Positions 1 through 7,964 of a stretch of DNA of 64,000 nt are shown here, piece after piece. Source of the DNA: an uncultured Opitutia bacterium (GTDB taxonomy: Bacteria; Verrucomicrobiota; Verrucomicrobiia; Opitutales; Opitutaceae); assembly GCA_903877135.1 (NCBI GenBank), contig CAIRCN010000082.1:23885-87884 (forward strand), in the 5' to 3' direction. The notes under the pieces were generated by a model. It made no database searches. It had not been told where the DNA came from and saw only the letters and a program-made list of their open reading frames with translations. How positions within the stretch are numbered: position 1 is the stretch's first letter; each line of letters begins with the position of its first letter. The translations under genes were made by a program, and so were the position numbers.

Positions 1-812
1 TGGGCACAGATGGCGGTGCGGGCCACGCCCTGCGCATCGAGCCAGTCCTCGGTGAGTTGGTTGCCCGACACGAACCATCCCGTCTCCGGCGGCAGCGCGT
101 CGCGCCACTCGGGCGGGCTGGTGTTCGCCAGAATTACGCGGGTGGGCGGCGCGCCGGGTGGAAGGCATTTGGCGGGCAGCTTGGCGGCGTCGATTGAGAC
201 GGCAAAGTCCGCCGCCACGCCGTGGCGCGCGAGCGTCCGCAGTGCCGAATCGGCGGCGAAAACGATGCCGCAACCAGCGGCGGCGGCGAGCCGCGGGGCG
301 GAAACATCGAGCGAAGGGCCCGCGCCGCAAACGAAGGCGGGCAGGCCGGTGAGCGCACCTTTCCAAGCGGCCGGCAGTCGCTGCTGCGCGTAGGCGATTA
401 CGTTTTGGAAAAGGTGCCGTTGCCAGATGAAACCGTCTTTCTGCCGCGTCTCCCGGGCCTGATGCTGTTCTTGGAGGATGGCGTGGATTTTTTCGATGGC
501 GCCCTCGAAGGCGGATTGGGAGCGTTCAAGCACGGTCCGCGTCACATAGAGCGACGGCAGATGCCGCGGGTCCTTGCCTATGAATCGCGCCAGTAGGGAG
601 GCGAAATCTGGTGCAGGCGAGGCATCCACGATGATATGCTGAGTGGCCGCGGAACTGAGGCTGGCAGAGTCGGCGCGGGCGCCCTCGGCGTCGGTGAACC
701 AAAGCGCGTGGCGATAGTGACGGAGGTCGGCACTGACATCGGCTCCGGGCTCTCCGATCAGGATGCAGCTGGTTGCGCCGGGAAAAAGGTTCCGCAGGAG
801 CAATTCGTTCAT
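1..812 (-). CDS. Maf/DUF115-family protein, probable flagellin glycosyltransferase (3' end outside window)
   Basis: The frame is open from an ATG at 812 to the window edge, giving the first 270 or so residues. It contains AFVCGAGPSLD followed by FAADSAL and a DFAVSID segment, the nucleotide-sugar-binding core of the DUF115/MptE-like family. The product is a diverged paralogue of the next gene, which starts 69 bp upstream in the same direction. In Campylobacter and Helicobacter this family (motility accessory factor) transfers pseudaminic-acid-type sugars to flagellin. The flagellins lie just upstream, so the same job is likely here; this is inference from context. Confidence 0.7.
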   Translation of the reverse strand, partial: MNELLLRNLFPGATSCILIGEPGADVSADLRHYRHALWFTDAEGARADSASLSSAATQHIIVDASPAPDFASLLARFIGKDPRHLPSLYVTRTVLERSQSAFEGAIEKIHAILQEQHQARETRQKDGFIWQRHLFQNVIAYAQQRLPAAWKGALTGLPAFVCGAGPSLDVSAPRLAAAAGCGIVFAADSALRTLARHGVAADFAVSIDAAKLPAKCLPPGAPPTRVILANTSPPEWRDALPPETGWFVSGNQLTEDWLDAQGVARTAICA

Positions 813-881
813 GCGCGGAAAAACCTCGGGGGTATCGACCGTGGACTGCTCATGAGCCGGGAGCGGGTGGCGCGGAGTTCG

Positions 882-2495
882 TCAGCGCAGGTTCTTTGCC
901 AGGGCGCACAGCACGCGGCACTCGTCGAAGAGCCGCGGCCAGAGGCTGGAATGAACCTCGGCCGAGTGCAGGAGCGGCGGTCGTATCCTGAGGAAATAGT
1001 TGCCGAAAAGGACGTGAAATTGGGTGTCGCGGAAGAGGTCAAACAGGATCTCGAATCCTCGCCGCTTGCGGCCGCGGCCGAGTTCAAGTTGGGCGTCGGC
1101 GATCGTTTTCTCCGCCTTGCGCGCAAGGCGGGTGAAGACTTCGCGGAGCCTTTCCCATGCCCGTTCGTCAATCGGCTCGGCCACCGCCAACTGGGCTAGC
1201 CGTGCGGCTTTTCCCGACCAGGCCGGATCGACGGCGAAGGCATCGGGATGCACGATGGTGGTGTTGCGAAAGCGGGCGCCGCGGTCGATGACGTTGTGCA
1301 CGAGGCCGGCGGGCAGGAAAGTGCAGCGTTTGTCCAGATAGCTCCATTCGTGGAAAAGCGCGGTAGCGATCTCGTCCTGATAATTACCGGGCACCTTTGC
1401 GTAGTTCCGGTTCTTCGTCTCCTTCAGATTCTTTTTGTGTTCTTCTTGGAGGTTCGTGGCGAGGTCGAGAGTATGGCGGCGAGTGGGATCCTTGGTGTCA
1501 ACGGCGTGGTCCATGCCGAAGAGGTAGATTGGCTGGCAGCCAAGGTGCACGGCGAGTTCGAAAGCCGTGATGCCGCAGTTTTCCTTGGTCTCAATCGCTG
1601 TCTGGCGAAAGCCGAATTTTTCCAGCTCATCTTCGGTCAACTGGCAGCTCGAGAGAAAATATACGCGCTCAGGCGGCATGGCCTCTATCCAGGCCGGCGG
1701 CGCGGAGTTCGCCAAGATCACCCTGTCCGGCAGGCGTGTGCCAGGCGGCAGACAGTTTTCCGGCGATTTACGCGAATCGACGGTGACAGAGAAGTCGACC
1801 GTGATGCCGCGCTTGCTCAGGGCGCGGACGGCTGAATCGGCGGCGAACACCACGCCGTGTGGGGCGCATTCCGCCAGTTTCGCGGCAGAGGCGTCGAGCG
1901 ATGGTCCCGCGCCACAAATGAAGGCGGGCACGCCCTTGAGCGCGCCGGCCCAGGTGCGCGGCACACGGTGGCGCACATATGCAGAGAGGTTGGCGAGGAC
2001 GTTTCTTTGGTAGATGAAGCCCAGTTGTTCGCGGAATTCGCGGCCGCGGTGGTGCATTTCGCATTGCGCGAAGATGGTCTCGATGGTGTTCAGGTAGACC
2101 GGGGCGGATTCGCCGACGATCTCGTCGGTCAGAAAGATCGAGGGCAGGCGGATGGCGTCGAGTTCGATGAACTGGGTGAGGGCGGACGACAGGCGGGGGA
2201 GGTCGACACTGCCGGGCGGCACAATGAGGAGCTTCCTGCGGTCGATGCGGAAGCGGGCGGGCATCGCCCGATCGCGACTGAACCACATGACGTTAGGGTA
2301 GACACCGAGGTCGAGGCCCTCCACGTCGTCGAGGCTCCCGACGACGATGCAGGTCCGGGAGCCGGGGCAGACCTGGGCGGAGGCGAGGCCGCGCCGCTGG
2401 GGTTGCGTAGTGGGCGCGGGGGCAGCTGGAGGGGCGGAAGTTTCCGAAACACGCTCAGGATTGGGCTCGAGGGAAACGACGCCGTCGGTATTCAT
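882..2495 (-). CDS. Maf/DUF115-family protein, probable flagellin glycosyltransferase
   Basis: 537 residues. A proline/alanine-rich start is followed by an N-terminal Rossmann-like part (from about residue 45). The central DUF115 core has AFICGAGPSLD near residue 190, then FAADSAVRAL, DFSVTVDSRKSP and later IYLFGMDHAVD. The C-terminal third is helical and charged. The family includes Maf enzymes that glycosylate flagellin in the cytoplasm before export. The gene lies directly downstream of flagellin 1, with two hairpins and a candidate sigma-28 promoter between them, so it is probably expressed with late flagellar genes. A sugar-transfer role is well supported by family and position, but the sugar is unknown. 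Confidence 0.75.
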   Translation of the reverse strand: MNTDGVVSLEPNPERVSETSAPPAAPAPTTQPQRRGLASAQVCPGSRTCIVVGSLDDVEGLDLGVYPNVMWFSRDRAMPARFRIDRRKLLIVPPGSVDLPRLSSALTQFIELDAIRLPSIFLTDEIVGESAPVYLNTIETIFAQCEMHHRGREFREQLGFIYQRNVLANLSAYVRHRVPRTWAGALKGVPAFICGAGPSLDASAAKLAECAPHGVVFAADSAVRALSKRGITVDFSVTVDSRKSPENCLPPGTRLPDRVILANSAPPAWIEAMPPERVYFLSSCQLTEDELEKFGFRQTAIETKENCGITAFELAVHLGCQPIYLFGMDHAVDTKDPTRRHTLDLATNLQEEHKKNLKETKNRNYAKVPGNYQDEIATALFHEWSYLDKRCTFLPAGLVHNVIDRGARFRNTTIVHPDAFAVDPAWSGKAARLAQLAVAEPIDERAWERLREVFTRLARKAEKTIADAQLELGRGRKRRGFEILFDLFRDTQFHVLFGNYFLRIRPPLLHSAEVHSSLWPRLFDECRVLCALAKNLR

Positions 2496-2524
2496 GCGGG
2501 AGGATTGGAGTGGTTACCACCCTT

Positions 2525-2551
2525 GTATCGTCGCCCGGCGGAAAACCTTTA
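2525..2551 (-). promoter_or_regulatory. Candidate sigma-28 promoter for the maf genes
   Basis: On the minus strand TAAA (2551-2548), 15 bases, then GACGATAC (2532-2525). This matches the FliA consensus TAAA-N15-GCCGATAA in the -35 box and in six of eight -10 bases, with ideal spacing. The start codon at 2495 would have a leader of about 22 bases. Confidence 0.5.
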
Positions 2552-2590
2552 GGGCTGTGTTGACTGGCCCGGCCAATTCGGGAAAAGGCG

Positions 2591-2617
2591 AAGGCCCCGG
2601 CAAAGAGCCGGGGCCTT
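2591..2617 (-). terminator. Strong hairpin between flagellin 1 and the maf genes
   Basis: Perfect 11-bp stem AAGGCCCCGGC / GCCGGGGCCTT with a five-base loop. It is followed on the minus strand by CGCCTTTTCCC. It probably ends flagellin 1 transcription as a second terminator, before the promoter for the maf genes. Confidence 0.55.
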
Positions 2618-2694
2618 GAGCGCACACCCCAAACCAACACGACAGGGTTCGTGGCCGGGGCCTCCGCAGGGAGTTTGCCGGTGGTCCGCTTAGC

Positions 2695-2722
2695 CCCGGC
2701 CGCCACACGAATAGCGGCCGGG
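2695..2722 (-). terminator. Hairpin downstream of flagellin 1
   Basis: Perfect 9-bp stem CCCGGCCGC / GCGGCCGGG with a ten-base loop, 38 bp after the flagellin 1 stop codon. No U-run follows, so termination is likely but not certain. Confidence 0.5.
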
Positions 2723-2759
2723 ACATGGGCGAATCAGGACAATCCCTGTGCAGGGTTCC

Positions 2760-3542
2760 TTACTGGAGCAGTTTGAGTGCGCTCTGGGCACTCTGGTTGG
2801 CCTGTGCCAGCATGGCGGTGCCCGCTTGCACGAGCACGTTCCAGCGAGCGAGCTGGGTCGATTCCGAGGCAACATCCACATCGGTGATGCGGCTGTTGGC
2901 GGCCTCGAGGTTGGTCTTGTTGACTGCCAGCACCTCGCTGGCAAACCCGAGGACGCTTTGGCCAGCGCCGTTGGAGGCGCGGGCCTTGGCGACATCAGTG
3001 ATCGCCGTCTTGATGTCGTCGATCGTCGCGGTGCCGAGGCTCGCGAGACTGGTGACATTGGTGCTCAGGTCAACACTGGCCAGGGACACGGTGCCCGCGC
3101 CACCCTCAGTGGTATTCACGCTGATGGTGGACATCAGGGCGATATCATTGAATTTTTGGCTGGAGAGACTGGAGATTTCAGTCTGGAGCTGGCCGTATTC
3201 CGTCTGGTAGTTGATCTTATCGTTGCTGTTTTTGGTGGAATCCGAGTAGAGCGTCGCGAGCTGGCTCATGCGGTCCAACATCTTGCCAACGGTCTTCAAC
3301 ACGCCGTCCTGCGTCTGGAGAAACGAGACGGCATTGCCGATGTTGGAAGCCGTTGCCCCGGAACGATTGGCGGCGGCAGATAGCGTCATGGACACGGCGA
3401 GACCACCGGCGTCGTCCGACGGGTTGACGATCTTAGATCCGCTCGAGAGCCGGTTGAGACTCTTCTGCAGGTTGGCGCTGGAAGCGGCGAGGTTGTCTGA
3501 GGCAACCGTTGCCGCGTAGTTTGTGTTAATCACGACTGACAT
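2760..3542 (-). CDS. fliC: Flagellin 1
   Basis: 260 residues, a short flagellin made almost only of the D0/D1 core. The N-terminus starts MSVVINTN and contains LNRLSSGSKIVNPSDDAGGL. The C-terminus has STQLARWNVLVQAGTAML and ends SAQSALKLLQ, the classic chaperone-binding and export end. I chose the ATG at 3542 over an upstream frame extension because MSVVINT is the standard flagellin start and an AAGGA Shine-Dalgarno lies 12-16 bases upstream. It is a tandem duplicate of flagellin 2; the central 260 bp are almost identical. Subunits are exported and polymerised into the filament. Confidence 0.95.
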   Translation of the reverse strand: MSVVINTNYAATVASDNLAASSANLQKSLNRLSSGSKIVNPSDDAGGLAVSMTLSAAANRSGATASNIGNAVSFLQTQDGVLKTVGKMLDRMSQLATLYSDSTKNSNDKINYQTEYGQLQTEISSLSSQKFNDIALMSTISVNTTEGGAGTVSLASVDLSTNVTSLASLGTATIDDIKTAITDVAKARASNGAGQSVLGFASEVLAVNKTNLEAANSRITDVDVASESTQLARWNVLVQAGTAMLAQANQSAQSALKLLQ

Positions 3543-3553
3543 GGTAGTATCTT

Positions 3554-3583
3554 TCCTTGATAATTGCGACCTTCCGTCGTCGC
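3554..3583 (-). promoter_or_regulatory. CsrA-type leader element of flagellin 1
   Basis: In the mRNA sense a hairpin GCGAC-GACGGAAG-GTCGC (3583-3566) places ACGGA in its loop, and a second site, AAGGA (3558-3554), forms the Shine-Dalgarno. Two ANGGA motifs, one in a loop and one on the ribosome site, are the known CsrA repression layout. The same arrangement is found before flagellin 2. Confidence 0.65.
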
Positions 3584-3803
3584 CACGGGCCCTGATAGTC
3601 GGCGCGGGCCGCGCCGTATGCGGCAGATGCCGCAAATGGGTTTGCGTGCCGCAACCGCGCGACGCGCAAAAAACTTATGGGGGATAATCTCTCAATGAAC
3701 CGCTGACGGGGAGACCGGTGCCTCCCACTTTCAGCTCCTGACTCTTTCACTCATCACTGGCCTTGGCCCCAGCCCGGGACAGACAACCGCGAGAGCTTGG
3801 GCT

Positions 3804-3835
3804 CCGCGCGGCCGGCAATCACTCCGGCCGCGCGG
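3804..3835 (-). terminator. Hairpin downstream of flagellin 2
   Basis: Perfect 12-bp stem CCGCGCGGCCGG / CCGGCCGCGCGG with an eight-base loop, 20 bp after the flagellin 2 stop. No clear U-run. The 313-bp gap between the two flagellins (3543-3855) otherwise holds the flagellin 1 leader, small TGCGGCA/TGCCGCA inverted repeats near 3618-3633 and a weak GCCGACTA -10-like box at 3603-3596 with a poor -35. Confidence 0.55.
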
Positions 3836-3855
3836 GGTGGGTCTTGGCCGATGAC

Positions 3856-4638
3856 TTATTGCAGCAGCTTGAGCGCGGTCTGGGCGCTCTGGTTGGCCTG
3901 GGACAGCATGGCAGTGCCGGCCTGCACGAGCACGTTCCAGCGGGCGAGCTGGGTCGATTCCGCCGCCACGTCCACATCGCTGATGCGGCTGGTGGCGGCC
4001 TCGAGGTTCGTCTTGTTGATCGCGAGCACGTCAGAGGCAAATCCGAGGACGCTTTGGCCGGCGCCGTTGGACGCGCGGGCCTTGGCGACATCAGTGATCG
4101 CCGTCTTGATGTCGTCGATCGACGCGGTGCCGAGGCTCGCGAGACTGGTGACATTGGTGCTCAGGTCAACACTGGCCAGGGACACGGTGCCCGTGCCACC
4201 CTCAGTGGTATTCACGCTGATGGTGGACATCAGGGCGATATCATTGAATTTTTGGCTGGAGAGACTGGAGATTTCAGTCTGGAGCTGGCCGTATTCCGTC
4301 TGGTAGTTGACCTTATCGTTGCTGTTTTTGGTCGAATCCGCGTAGAGCGTCGCGAGCTGGCCCATGCGATCTAACATCTTGCCGACCGTTTTCAGCACGC
4401 CATCCTGCGTCTGGAGAAACGAGACGGCATTGCCAATGTTGGTCGCGGCGGCCCCCGAGCGACTGGCGGCGGCCGAGAGAGTCATGGACACGGCGAGGCC
4501 ACCGGCGTCATCCGACGGGTTTACGATCTTCGAGCCACTGGAGAGCCGGTTCAGGCTCTTCTGCAAATTCTGATTTGAGGTGGCGAGGTTGTCCGCGGCA
4601 ACGATGGCAGCGGAATTCGTGTTAATTACAACAGACAT
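3856..4638 (-). CDS. fliC: Flagellin 2
   Basis: 260 residues, starting MSVVINTNSAAIVAADN and ending SAQTALKLLQ, with the same D0/D1-only organisation as flagellin 1. Start at 4638 with an AAGGAAG ribosome site about 8 bases upstream. It has its own sigma-28 promoter at 4767-4740 and a CsrA-type hairpin in its roughly 95-base leader. The central part is almost identical in DNA to flagellin 1 while the flanks differ more, suggesting gene conversion or recent duplication. Likely the major filament protein, judging by its better promoter; that last point is inference. Confidence 0.95.
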   Translation of the reverse strand: MSVVINTNSAAIVAADNLATSNQNLQKSLNRLSSGSKIVNPSDDAGGLAVSMTLSAAASRSGAAATNIGNAVSFLQTQDGVLKTVGKMLDRMGQLATLYADSTKNSNDKVNYQTEYGQLQTEISSLSSQKFNDIALMSTISVNTTEGGTGTVSLASVDLSTNVTSLASLGTASIDDIKTAITDVAKARASNGAGQSVLGFASDVLAINKTNLEAATSRISDVDVAAESTQLARWNVLVQAGTAMLSQANQSAQTALKLLQ

Positions 4639-4645
4639 GGGATCT

Positions 4646-4676
4646 TCCTTGATTCTGATTGCGACGTCCGTGTCGC
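4646..4676 (-). promoter_or_regulatory. CsrA-type leader element of flagellin 2
   Basis: In the mRNA sense GCGAC-ACGGAC-GTCGC (4676-4661) is a 5-bp hairpin with ACGGA in the loop. AAGGA (4650-4646) is the Shine-Dalgarno. Stem and motif match the flagellin 1 leader, while the bases between the two sites have changed. Confidence 0.65.
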
Positions 4677-4739
4677 GGTCGGATTCGGGAGAGCGGCTCC
4701 GAATCGCGCCGGTCTTGGCATTTGCCTCAACGGGTGGAG

Positions 4740-4767
4740 CTATCGGCGCGGTTTGAGGAAATCTTTA
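4740..4767 (-). promoter_or_regulatory. Sigma-28 promoter of flagellin 2
   Basis: Minus strand TAAA (4767-4764), 16 bases, GCCGATAG (4747-4740). Seven of eight -10 bases match FliA consensus; the spacer is one base longer than the usual 15. It fires away from fliD. Confidence 0.7.
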
Positions 4768-4809
4768 TGCCAACTCCAAATTAATTTTCGTTTCGTGTGC
4801 AGATTTCGC

Positions 4810-4851
4810 TAAAGCAATCAGTCCTCAAGCCGACCCCGCGCGTGCCGATAT
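4810..4851 (+). promoter_or_regulatory. Sigma-28 promoter region of fliD
   Basis: Two overlapping candidates: TCAA (4825-4828)-N15-GCCGATAT (4844-4851), with the better -10, and TAAA (4810-4813)-N15-GCCGACCC (4829-4836), with the better -35. Either would place the start 30-45 bases before the fliD ATG. Together with the flagellin 2 promoter they form a divergent FliA control region. Confidence 0.6.
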
Positions 4852-4887
4852 TAGGGGAAGGGTCATCATGCCCGCCACCCAGCCACC

Positions 4888-6858
4888 ATGTCAGGCATTC
4901 AAATTTCCGGACTGCTCTCCAACGCGGCCTTCGATTGGAAATCGATCGTCGATCAATTGATCGCCGCCGACAGCATACCCGTCACGACGCTCCAGACCAG
5001 CAAGACCTCCAATACCAACCAATCCACTGCGCTTGTGGCCATCCAGACCTCGCTGCAAAACTTGCAGGATTCGCTTCAATCCATGCGGTCGGGCGATATC
5101 TTTACCTCGCGCAACGTCTCGTCGGACTTGGCCAACACGACATGGCAGTGCAGTTCCGTGACCGGCGCTGCAATTGGTAACTACAAATTTGCGGTCACGC
5201 AGTTGGCCACGGCCGCGCAAATCACCGGTGCCGGAAATATCGGAGCTAATCTGAGTGGCAGTTCCGATGTCAGCAGCCTCACACTCGCCACCCTGCGCAC
5301 GGCCACCGCCGTGACCGCCGGCACCTTCAGTGTCAACGGCCAAAAAGTGACCATCGCCCCCACCGATTCGCTGCAGGACGCCCTTGGCGCGATTTCCACG
5401 GCCACCGGCGGACATGTGACGGCGAGTTACCATCCGAATGCCGATATCAGCCATGGCATTCTCGCTGACGGCATTACGCTCACGTGTGACAACGGCCCCA
5501 TCGTGCTCGGTGCGGCCAACGACACCAGTAACTTTCTTGCCGTGATGAAGCTGGCCAACAACGGCACCGCGGCAAAGGTGTCGAGTTCCGCCTTGCTGGG
5601 CACCGTCGCCACGACTGCGACACTCGCAAACTCCGGCTTGACTGGCGATTTCTCCAGTGGCGGGTCATTCCTGATTAACGGCGTCACATTCAACTACACC
5701 ACTACCGACACGCTCGGCGCCATTCTGAATCGCATCAACCAATCAGCCGCGGGGGTCACCGCTTCCTACGATTCGGCGAATGACCGCGTGATGCTCGTCA
5801 ACAAGACAACGGGCGACGTTGGCATCGGAGCCAGCGATACTACAGGCGGCCTGCTTGCAGCGCTCGGGCTCACTTCCGCCACCGGTGGGGCGCTTGTGCA
5901 CGGCAAGAATGCGTTGTTCACGGTCAACGGTGGCCCGACCCTCTCAAGCACGACAAACACCCTCGACGCTTCTGTTCACGGCATCACTGGTCTAAGCGTG
6001 ACCGTCAACAGCGAGACGACCCAGACATTGCAGGTCCAGAGCGACACGGCCACGATGCAGACGGCTATCCAGGGATTTATTACCAACTTCAACGCGACCC
6101 AGGACTTGATTGAAAACGATACCAAAATCGACACGACAAGCGGCACCGTAACGGCCGCGGTGCTCTCCAACAACCGCGATGTCCAAAGTTGGGCAAGCCA
6201 GCTGCAATCGCTCGCGTTTGAAGCCGTTAGCGGCGCCACGGGCTCCGTGAAAAGTCTCAGTGACCTTGGCATCGACTTTGATGGCATCACCGGCCACCTC
6301 GCGATCAAGAACAGCAGTCAGCTTGCCACCGCTCTCACCGACCACCCGGATGATGTCACCAATTATTTCCTGAATGGCAGCACTGCCTTTGTGCCCAAGT
6401 TGTATAGCTATTTGAGCAACGCCATGGCGACTGATACCTCGCAGCAAAGCAGCCTTACGAAGAGCAACACAGACCTCGACGCTCAGATCGCCACGCTCCA
6501 GAGCCGCCTCGCCGACGAGCGCACCTCTCTAACAGATGCATTTACTGCGATGCTCGACGCGCAATCCGCAGCACAGAACCAACAAACATATATGAACAAT
6601 ACGTTTTTCAAGAGCTACGATCCCAATGGCGGCATGTGCTGGGTGGCTCGCGTAGTTTACGGCGCGCAAAATCCGCGTTGGCTAGTGTTCCGCCACTGGC
6701 TGCTCCATCGCGCACCGGTCTGGTTTCGTGCGCTCTATCTCCGGCACGGCGAGAGTTTCGCTGGCTGGCTCGCCGACAAACCTCGCCTGCAGGCGGTCAT
6801 TCGGGGATGGATGGATGCACGGATCACCAGCCTCGCGTTGGCACGGAGCGTTCGCTGA
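4888..6858 (+). CDS. fliD: Flagellar cap protein FliD with an extra C-terminal CFI-box-like tail
   Basis: 656 residues. The N-terminal FliD domain starts MSGIQISGLLSNAAFDWKSI and has the usual low-complexity Ser/Thr/Ala middle. The helical FliD C-terminal domain ends near residue 580 (QQTYMNNTFFKSYDPNGG). The cap sits at the filament tip and folds exported flagellin. From Cys584 a 73-residue basic, Trp-rich tail begins CWVARVVYGAQNP and has WLLHRAPVWFRALYLRHG. This resembles the CFI-box C-terminal domain (CFIATAxYG) found on unrelated bacterial proteins and is not part of normal FliD. The stop codon overlaps the next start (TGATG). Confidence 0.92.
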   Translation: MSGIQISGLLSNAAFDWKSIVDQLIAADSIPVTTLQTSKTSNTNQSTALVAIQTSLQNLQDSLQSMRSGDIFTSRNVSSDLANTTWQCSSVTGAAIGNYKFAVTQLATAAQITGAGNIGANLSGSSDVSSLTLATLRTATAVTAGTFSVNGQKVTIAPTDSLQDALGAISTATGGHVTASYHPNADISHGILADGITLTCDNGPIVLGAANDTSNFLAVMKLANNGTAAKVSSSALLGTVATTATLANSGLTGDFSSGGSFLINGVTFNYTTTDTLGAILNRINQSAAGVTASYDSANDRVMLVNKTTGDVGIGASDTTGGLLAALGLTSATGGALVHGKNALFTVNGGPTLSSTTNTLDASVHGITGLSVTVNSETTQTLQVQSDTATMQTAIQGFITNFNATQDLIENDTKIDTTSGTVTAAVLSNNRDVQSWASQLQSLAFEAVSGATGSVKSLSDLGIDFDGITGHLAIKNSSQLATALTDHPDDVTNYFLNGSTAFVPKLYSYLSNAMATDTSQQSSLTKSNTDLDAQIATLQSRLADERTSLTDAFTAMLDAQSAAQNQQTYMNNTFFKSYDPNGGMCWVARVVYGAQNPRWLVFRHWLLHRAPVWFRALYLRHGESFAGWLADKPRLQAVIRGWMDARITSLALARSVR

Positions 6859-7574
6859 TGCATAACCCAACGCCGTTTGCCCACCAGCTCCTCGCACTCG
6901 CGCTTCTTACTTTCGCCGCTGGTTGCGAGACGCCAGCGATCACCGATCAGGCTCGGACGGGCCCGTTTTTCGTGCCCATTAACCATGTCGCCGATCCCAG
7001 TCTTGGCGGGATGCGTCGTATCGTGCTCCTGCCATTAAGCGGCGGCTTGATCGCCCCACCGGAAAGCGCCGCGGCGCTCGATCCGGTATTCGCGACAGAG
7101 CTGCAGAAACAGAACCGCTTCGAGGTGGTGGCCCTGACGCGGCAGGAATTTCGCCGCCAGTTCGGGGTCGAGGAAATATCCTCCACGACCGCACTGCCGC
7201 GCGATTTCCTGACGGTGCTACGGCGCGAATATGCGGTCGACGGCGTGTTGTTCATCGATATCACCGCCTATCAAGCCTACCAGCCGTTGATTCTCGGTGT
7301 TCGAGCCAAACTTGCGACCATTGGTGATGTTCGGTTAGTGTGGTCCTTCGACAATGTCTTTGCGGCGGACAATCCCGCGGTGGTCAACAGTGCCCGGCAC
7401 CATTTCCTGAATTCCGAGCGCAGCAGCGGTGTGCCGGCTGACTTGACGCCCATCGTGCAGCAATCGCCCACGCGCTTCGCCACCTATGCAGCGGCCGCGA
7501 CATTTGCTACCCTGCCGCCAGTGCGGGCCGTCCAGACGGATCAGCGGGGAAAATCAAATTCCGCTGGCCGCTAA
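6858..7574 (+). CDS. Predicted lipoprotein translationally coupled to fliD
   Basis: 238 residues from the ATG overlapping the fliD stop codon. It has a lipoprotein signal peptide, LALALLTFAAGC, with the lipid-modified Cys near residue 20. The mature part begins with a strand MRRIVLLPLSG and holds alternating helices and strands including YAVDGVLFIDITAYQ. This is like the TolB-N/CsgG/FlgT-middle fold that recurs in outer-membrane lipoproteins. I do not recognise a named family. Coupling to fliD suggests a flagellar outer-membrane role, perhaps ring-related, but this is inference. The sigma-28 promoter of the next operon overlaps its stop codon. Confidence 0.7.
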   Translation: MHNPTPFAHQLLALALLTFAAGCETPAITDQARTGPFFVPINHVADPSLGGMRRIVLLPLSGGLIAPPESAAALDPVFATELQKQNRFEVVALTRQEFRRQFGVEEISSTTALPRDFLTVLRREYAVDGVLFIDITAYQAYQPLILGVRAKLATIGDVRLVWSFDNVFAADNPAVVNSARHHFLNSERSSGVPADLTPIVQQSPTRFATYAAAATFATLPPVRAVQTDQRGKSNSAGR

Positions 7575-7598
7575 AGTTTTTGCCTCTCTTGTCGATAT
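7572..7598 (+). promoter_or_regulatory. Sigma-28 promoter of the flgM-like/fliS/fliT operon
   Basis: TAAAGTTT (7572-7579), 11 bases, GTCGATAT (7591-7598). The -35 is a perfect FliA match, the -10 matches six of eight, and the spacing is exact. The TAA of the preceding gene forms part of the -35. Leader to the ATG at 7674 is about 69 bases. Confidence 0.65.
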
Positions 7599-7673
7599 TC
7601 TCCTTGTTCAACAAACCAACGGCGTTCCCTGTAACAGTCCATCAGTGGCTGACCGTTCCGTAATCCGAAGCCA

Positions 7674-7958
7674 ATGATTTCCTCCACATCATCTTCAGAC
7701 CGGACCAGTCGTCTCGACGCACTGGCCGGCCTAGGTCAATTGACTCCGCCGCTTGCTGCGCCCCGCGCCGACCAACTCTCCACAGAGCATGCCGCCCAGC
7801 TGCGTGCGGCCTTGGCGAACCAGCCGGCCATCCGGCCCGAAGTGGTCGCCCGGGCGCGGGCGCTGGCTGCCGATCCGAGCTATCCCTCCATGTCGGTGCT
7901 CAAGAGCGTGGGGCAGATGATTCTCGCCGCCCCCGATTTGAGCGAAGACCAGTCCTAG
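7674..7958 (+). CDS. flgM: FlgM-like anti-sigma-28 factor
   Basis: 94 residues with a disordered Ser/Arg-rich start. The C-terminal half, RPEVVARARALAADPSY followed by LKSVGQMILAAP, fits the FlgM core pattern (V-A-x-x-R..A-x-x-x-x-Y....hA-x-x-hL), whose helices bind FliA. FlgM holds sigma-28 inactive until exported through the completed hook. Position next to fliS, a strong sigma-28 promoter upstream and the length (about 90 residues) all fit. Similarity is weak, so this is a probable rather than certain call. Confidence 0.5.
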   Translation: MISSTSSSDRTSRLDALAGLGQLTPPLAAPRADQLSTEHAAQLRAALANQPAIRPEVVARARALAADPSYPSMSVLKSVGQMILAAPDLSEDQS

Positions 7959-7964
7959 TCCGCC

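Noticed and set aside
636..1199. Long plus-strand open frame
   Set aside because: It lies opposite the two DUF115 genes, whose conserved motifs are on the minus strand; it is a G+C-driven shadow.
2591..2617. The CGGCAAA core in this hairpin as another activator site
   Set aside because: It belongs to a perfect 11-bp stem after a gene and no sigma-54 promoter lies nearby.
3625..3655. GGCAC...TTGC pattern upstream of flagellin 1 on the minus strand
   Set aside because: GG and GC are 15 bases apart instead of 10, so it is not a sigma-54 promoter.
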